Assembly: GCA_023432075.1 (NCBI GenBank)
Contig: JAEYVD010000019.1
Location: 1 to 5,085 of the forward strand
Direction: 5' to 3'
Length of the DNA stretch: 5,085 bases
Source of the DNA: Pseudomonadota bacterium
Lineage (GTDB): Bacteria; Pseudomonadota; Gammaproteobacteria; Burkholderiales; Burkholderiaceae_B
Shown: piece after piece, positions 4,146-5,085 of the stretch
Layout: every line of letters starts with the position of its first letter
How positions within the stretch are numbered: the stretch's first letter is position 1
Program-made: the position numbers and the translations under genes
The notes under the pieces: generated by a model
What the model was told of the DNA's origin: nothing
Databases searched by the model: none
What the model saw: only the letters and a program-made list of their open reading frames with translations

Positions 4146-5085
4146 ATGAATACCCCGCGCAGTTTGGACAAAATGGTTCCCGTCACCATCCTCACCGGCT
4201 TCCTCGGTGCGGGCAAGACCACCCTGCTCAAACGCATCCTGACCGAATTCCATGGCCGCCGTGTCGCCGTCATCGAAAACGAATTCGGGCCGGAAAGCAT
4301 CGACAACGACCTGCTCGTGCAGGACAGCGACGAAGAAATCATCGAACTGTCCAACGGGTGCGTCTGCTGCACGGTGCGCGGCGACCTGATGCGCACACTG
4401 TCCGAGCTGCGCGCCAAGCGCGAAGCCGGCGAACTGAATTTCGAACGCGTCATCCTCGAAACCACCGGCATGGCCAACCCCGGCCCCGTGTGCCAGACGT
4501 TCTTCATGGATGACGACATCGCCGAGTACTACCGCCTGGATGCGGTGGTCACGGTGGTCGATGCCAAGCACGGCATGGCCACGCTCGACGAACAACCCGA
4601 AGCCCAGAAGCAGGTCGGTTTCGCCGACCGCATCCTGATCTCGAAGAAAGACCTGGTCAACGAAGTCGACTACGAAGCGCTGCGCCACCGCCTGGTTCAC
4701 ATGAACCCGCGCGCGCCGATCACCGCCGTCAACTTCGGCGACGTCGACCTCAAGTCCATCATCGACATCAGCGGCTTCAACCTGAATTCCATTCTGGACA
4801 TCGACCCGGAGTTCCTGGCCGATGAGCATCCGGACGCCGCGCACAACCATGCCCACGGGCACAATCACGACCATGATCACGGCCACGGCCATGACCACGG
4901 TCACGATCATGACCACGACGGCGAATGCGGCGCGCACTGCAATCATGCCCATCATCATCACCCCAAGCACGACGACGAAATCGGCGCGTTCGTGTTCCGT
5001 TCCAACAAGCCGTTCGATCCCGCGCGCCTTGAGGAATTCCTGGGCGGCGTCGTGCAGGTCTATGGCCCCGACCTGATGCGCTACA
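4146..5085 (+). CDS. COG0523 (CobW/P47K-type) GTPase, likely metal chaperone, partial
   Basis: The first 313 codons of an open frame that leaves the right edge; family members are usually about 320-400 residues. It is a cytoplasmic G3E GTPase thought to hand a metal, often zinc, to client proteins. Visible motifs: Walker A GFLGAGKTT at 18-26, the IENEFG switch segment at 43-48, the family metal motif Cys72-Val-Cys74-Cys75 (GCVCCTVRGDL), ETTG at 105-108, and SKKD at 167-170 in place of the usual NKxD guanine motif, a variation I know from this family. Residues 228-275 hold 21 His plus Cys261 and Cys265. The C-terminal CobW domain begins at about 279 (IGAFVFRSNKPF) and is cut off. The ATG at 4146 lacks a clear ribosome site; an in-frame ATG at 4173 (MVPVTILTGFLG) has a weak GGA and would also give a normal N-terminus. 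Linkage to zur favours a zinc role over cobalamin synthesis, but the substrate is inferred. Confidence 0.9.
   Translation, partial: MNTPRSLDKMVPVTILTGFLGAGKTTLLKRILTEFHGRRVAVIENEFGPESIDNDLLVQDSDEEIIELSNGCVCCTVRGDLMRTLSELRAKREAGELNFERVILETTGMANPGPVCQTFFMDDDIAEYYRLDAVVTVVDAKHGMATLDEQPEAQKQVGFADRILISKKDLVNEVDYEALRHRLVHMNPRAPITAVNFGDVDLKSIIDISGFNLNSILDIDPEFLADEHPDAAHNHAHGHNHDHDHGHGHDHGHDHDHDGECGAHCNHAHHHHPKHDDEIGAFVFRSNKPFDPARLEEFLGGVVQVYGPDLMRY

Noticed and set aside
4113..4970. Minus-strand open frame of 285 codons opposite the GTPase gene
   Set aside because: Antisense shadow; its Met/Val repeats are the complement of the His-rich segment.

Overview
The window is about 5 kb of GC-rich DNA holding a zinc-homeostasis locus. 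Gene content, GC-ending codon use and protein style suggest a betaproteobacterium of the Bordetella/Achromobacter (Alcaligenaceae) type. The organism is an inference from pattern recognition, since there is no rRNA or other marker gene.

Layout. Positions 1-3125 are a tightly packed minus-strand operon. In transcription order it holds a 56-residue putative membrane protein, znuC (ATPase), znuB (permease), znuA (periplasmic zinc-binding protein) and the first 122 codons of a DUF1007-family exported protein that runs off the left edge. The first two junctions are 4-bp ATGA overlaps, znuB and znuA are 21 bp apart, and the DUF1007 gene starts 40 bp inside the end of znuA. Positions 3126-3302 are a divergent control region with a near-palindromic Zur box (GTTATATCATAAC, 3180-3192) in a short AT-rich island, and a (CG)n inverted repeat just before zur. 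Positions 3303-3806 on the plus strand are zur, a Fur-family zinc sensor that ends in a natural run of six histidines. Positions 3807-4145 are non-coding, with two weak hairpins and a good extended -10 promoter candidate. From 4146 to the right edge is a plus-strand COG0523/CobW-type GTPase with a 48-residue His-rich segment, cut off inside its C-terminal domain.

How it works together. By family knowledge, Zur with zinc bound sits on the divergent operator and shuts off the znu operon, and possibly zur itself. When zinc is scarce, ZnuA captures it in the periplasm, ZnuB carries it across the inner membrane and ZnuC powers the step. The COG0523 GTPase is a plausible cytoplasmic zinc metallochaperone, and the DUF1007 protein a periplasmic accessory metal protein. 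Three of the proteins (ZnuA, Zur, GTPase) carry low-complexity His-rich segments.

The core system is well known. The parts that merit a second look are the small membrane ORF leading the operon, the His6 tail of Zur, the His-first mature N-terminus predicted for the DUF1007 protein, and the repeat array in ZnuA.
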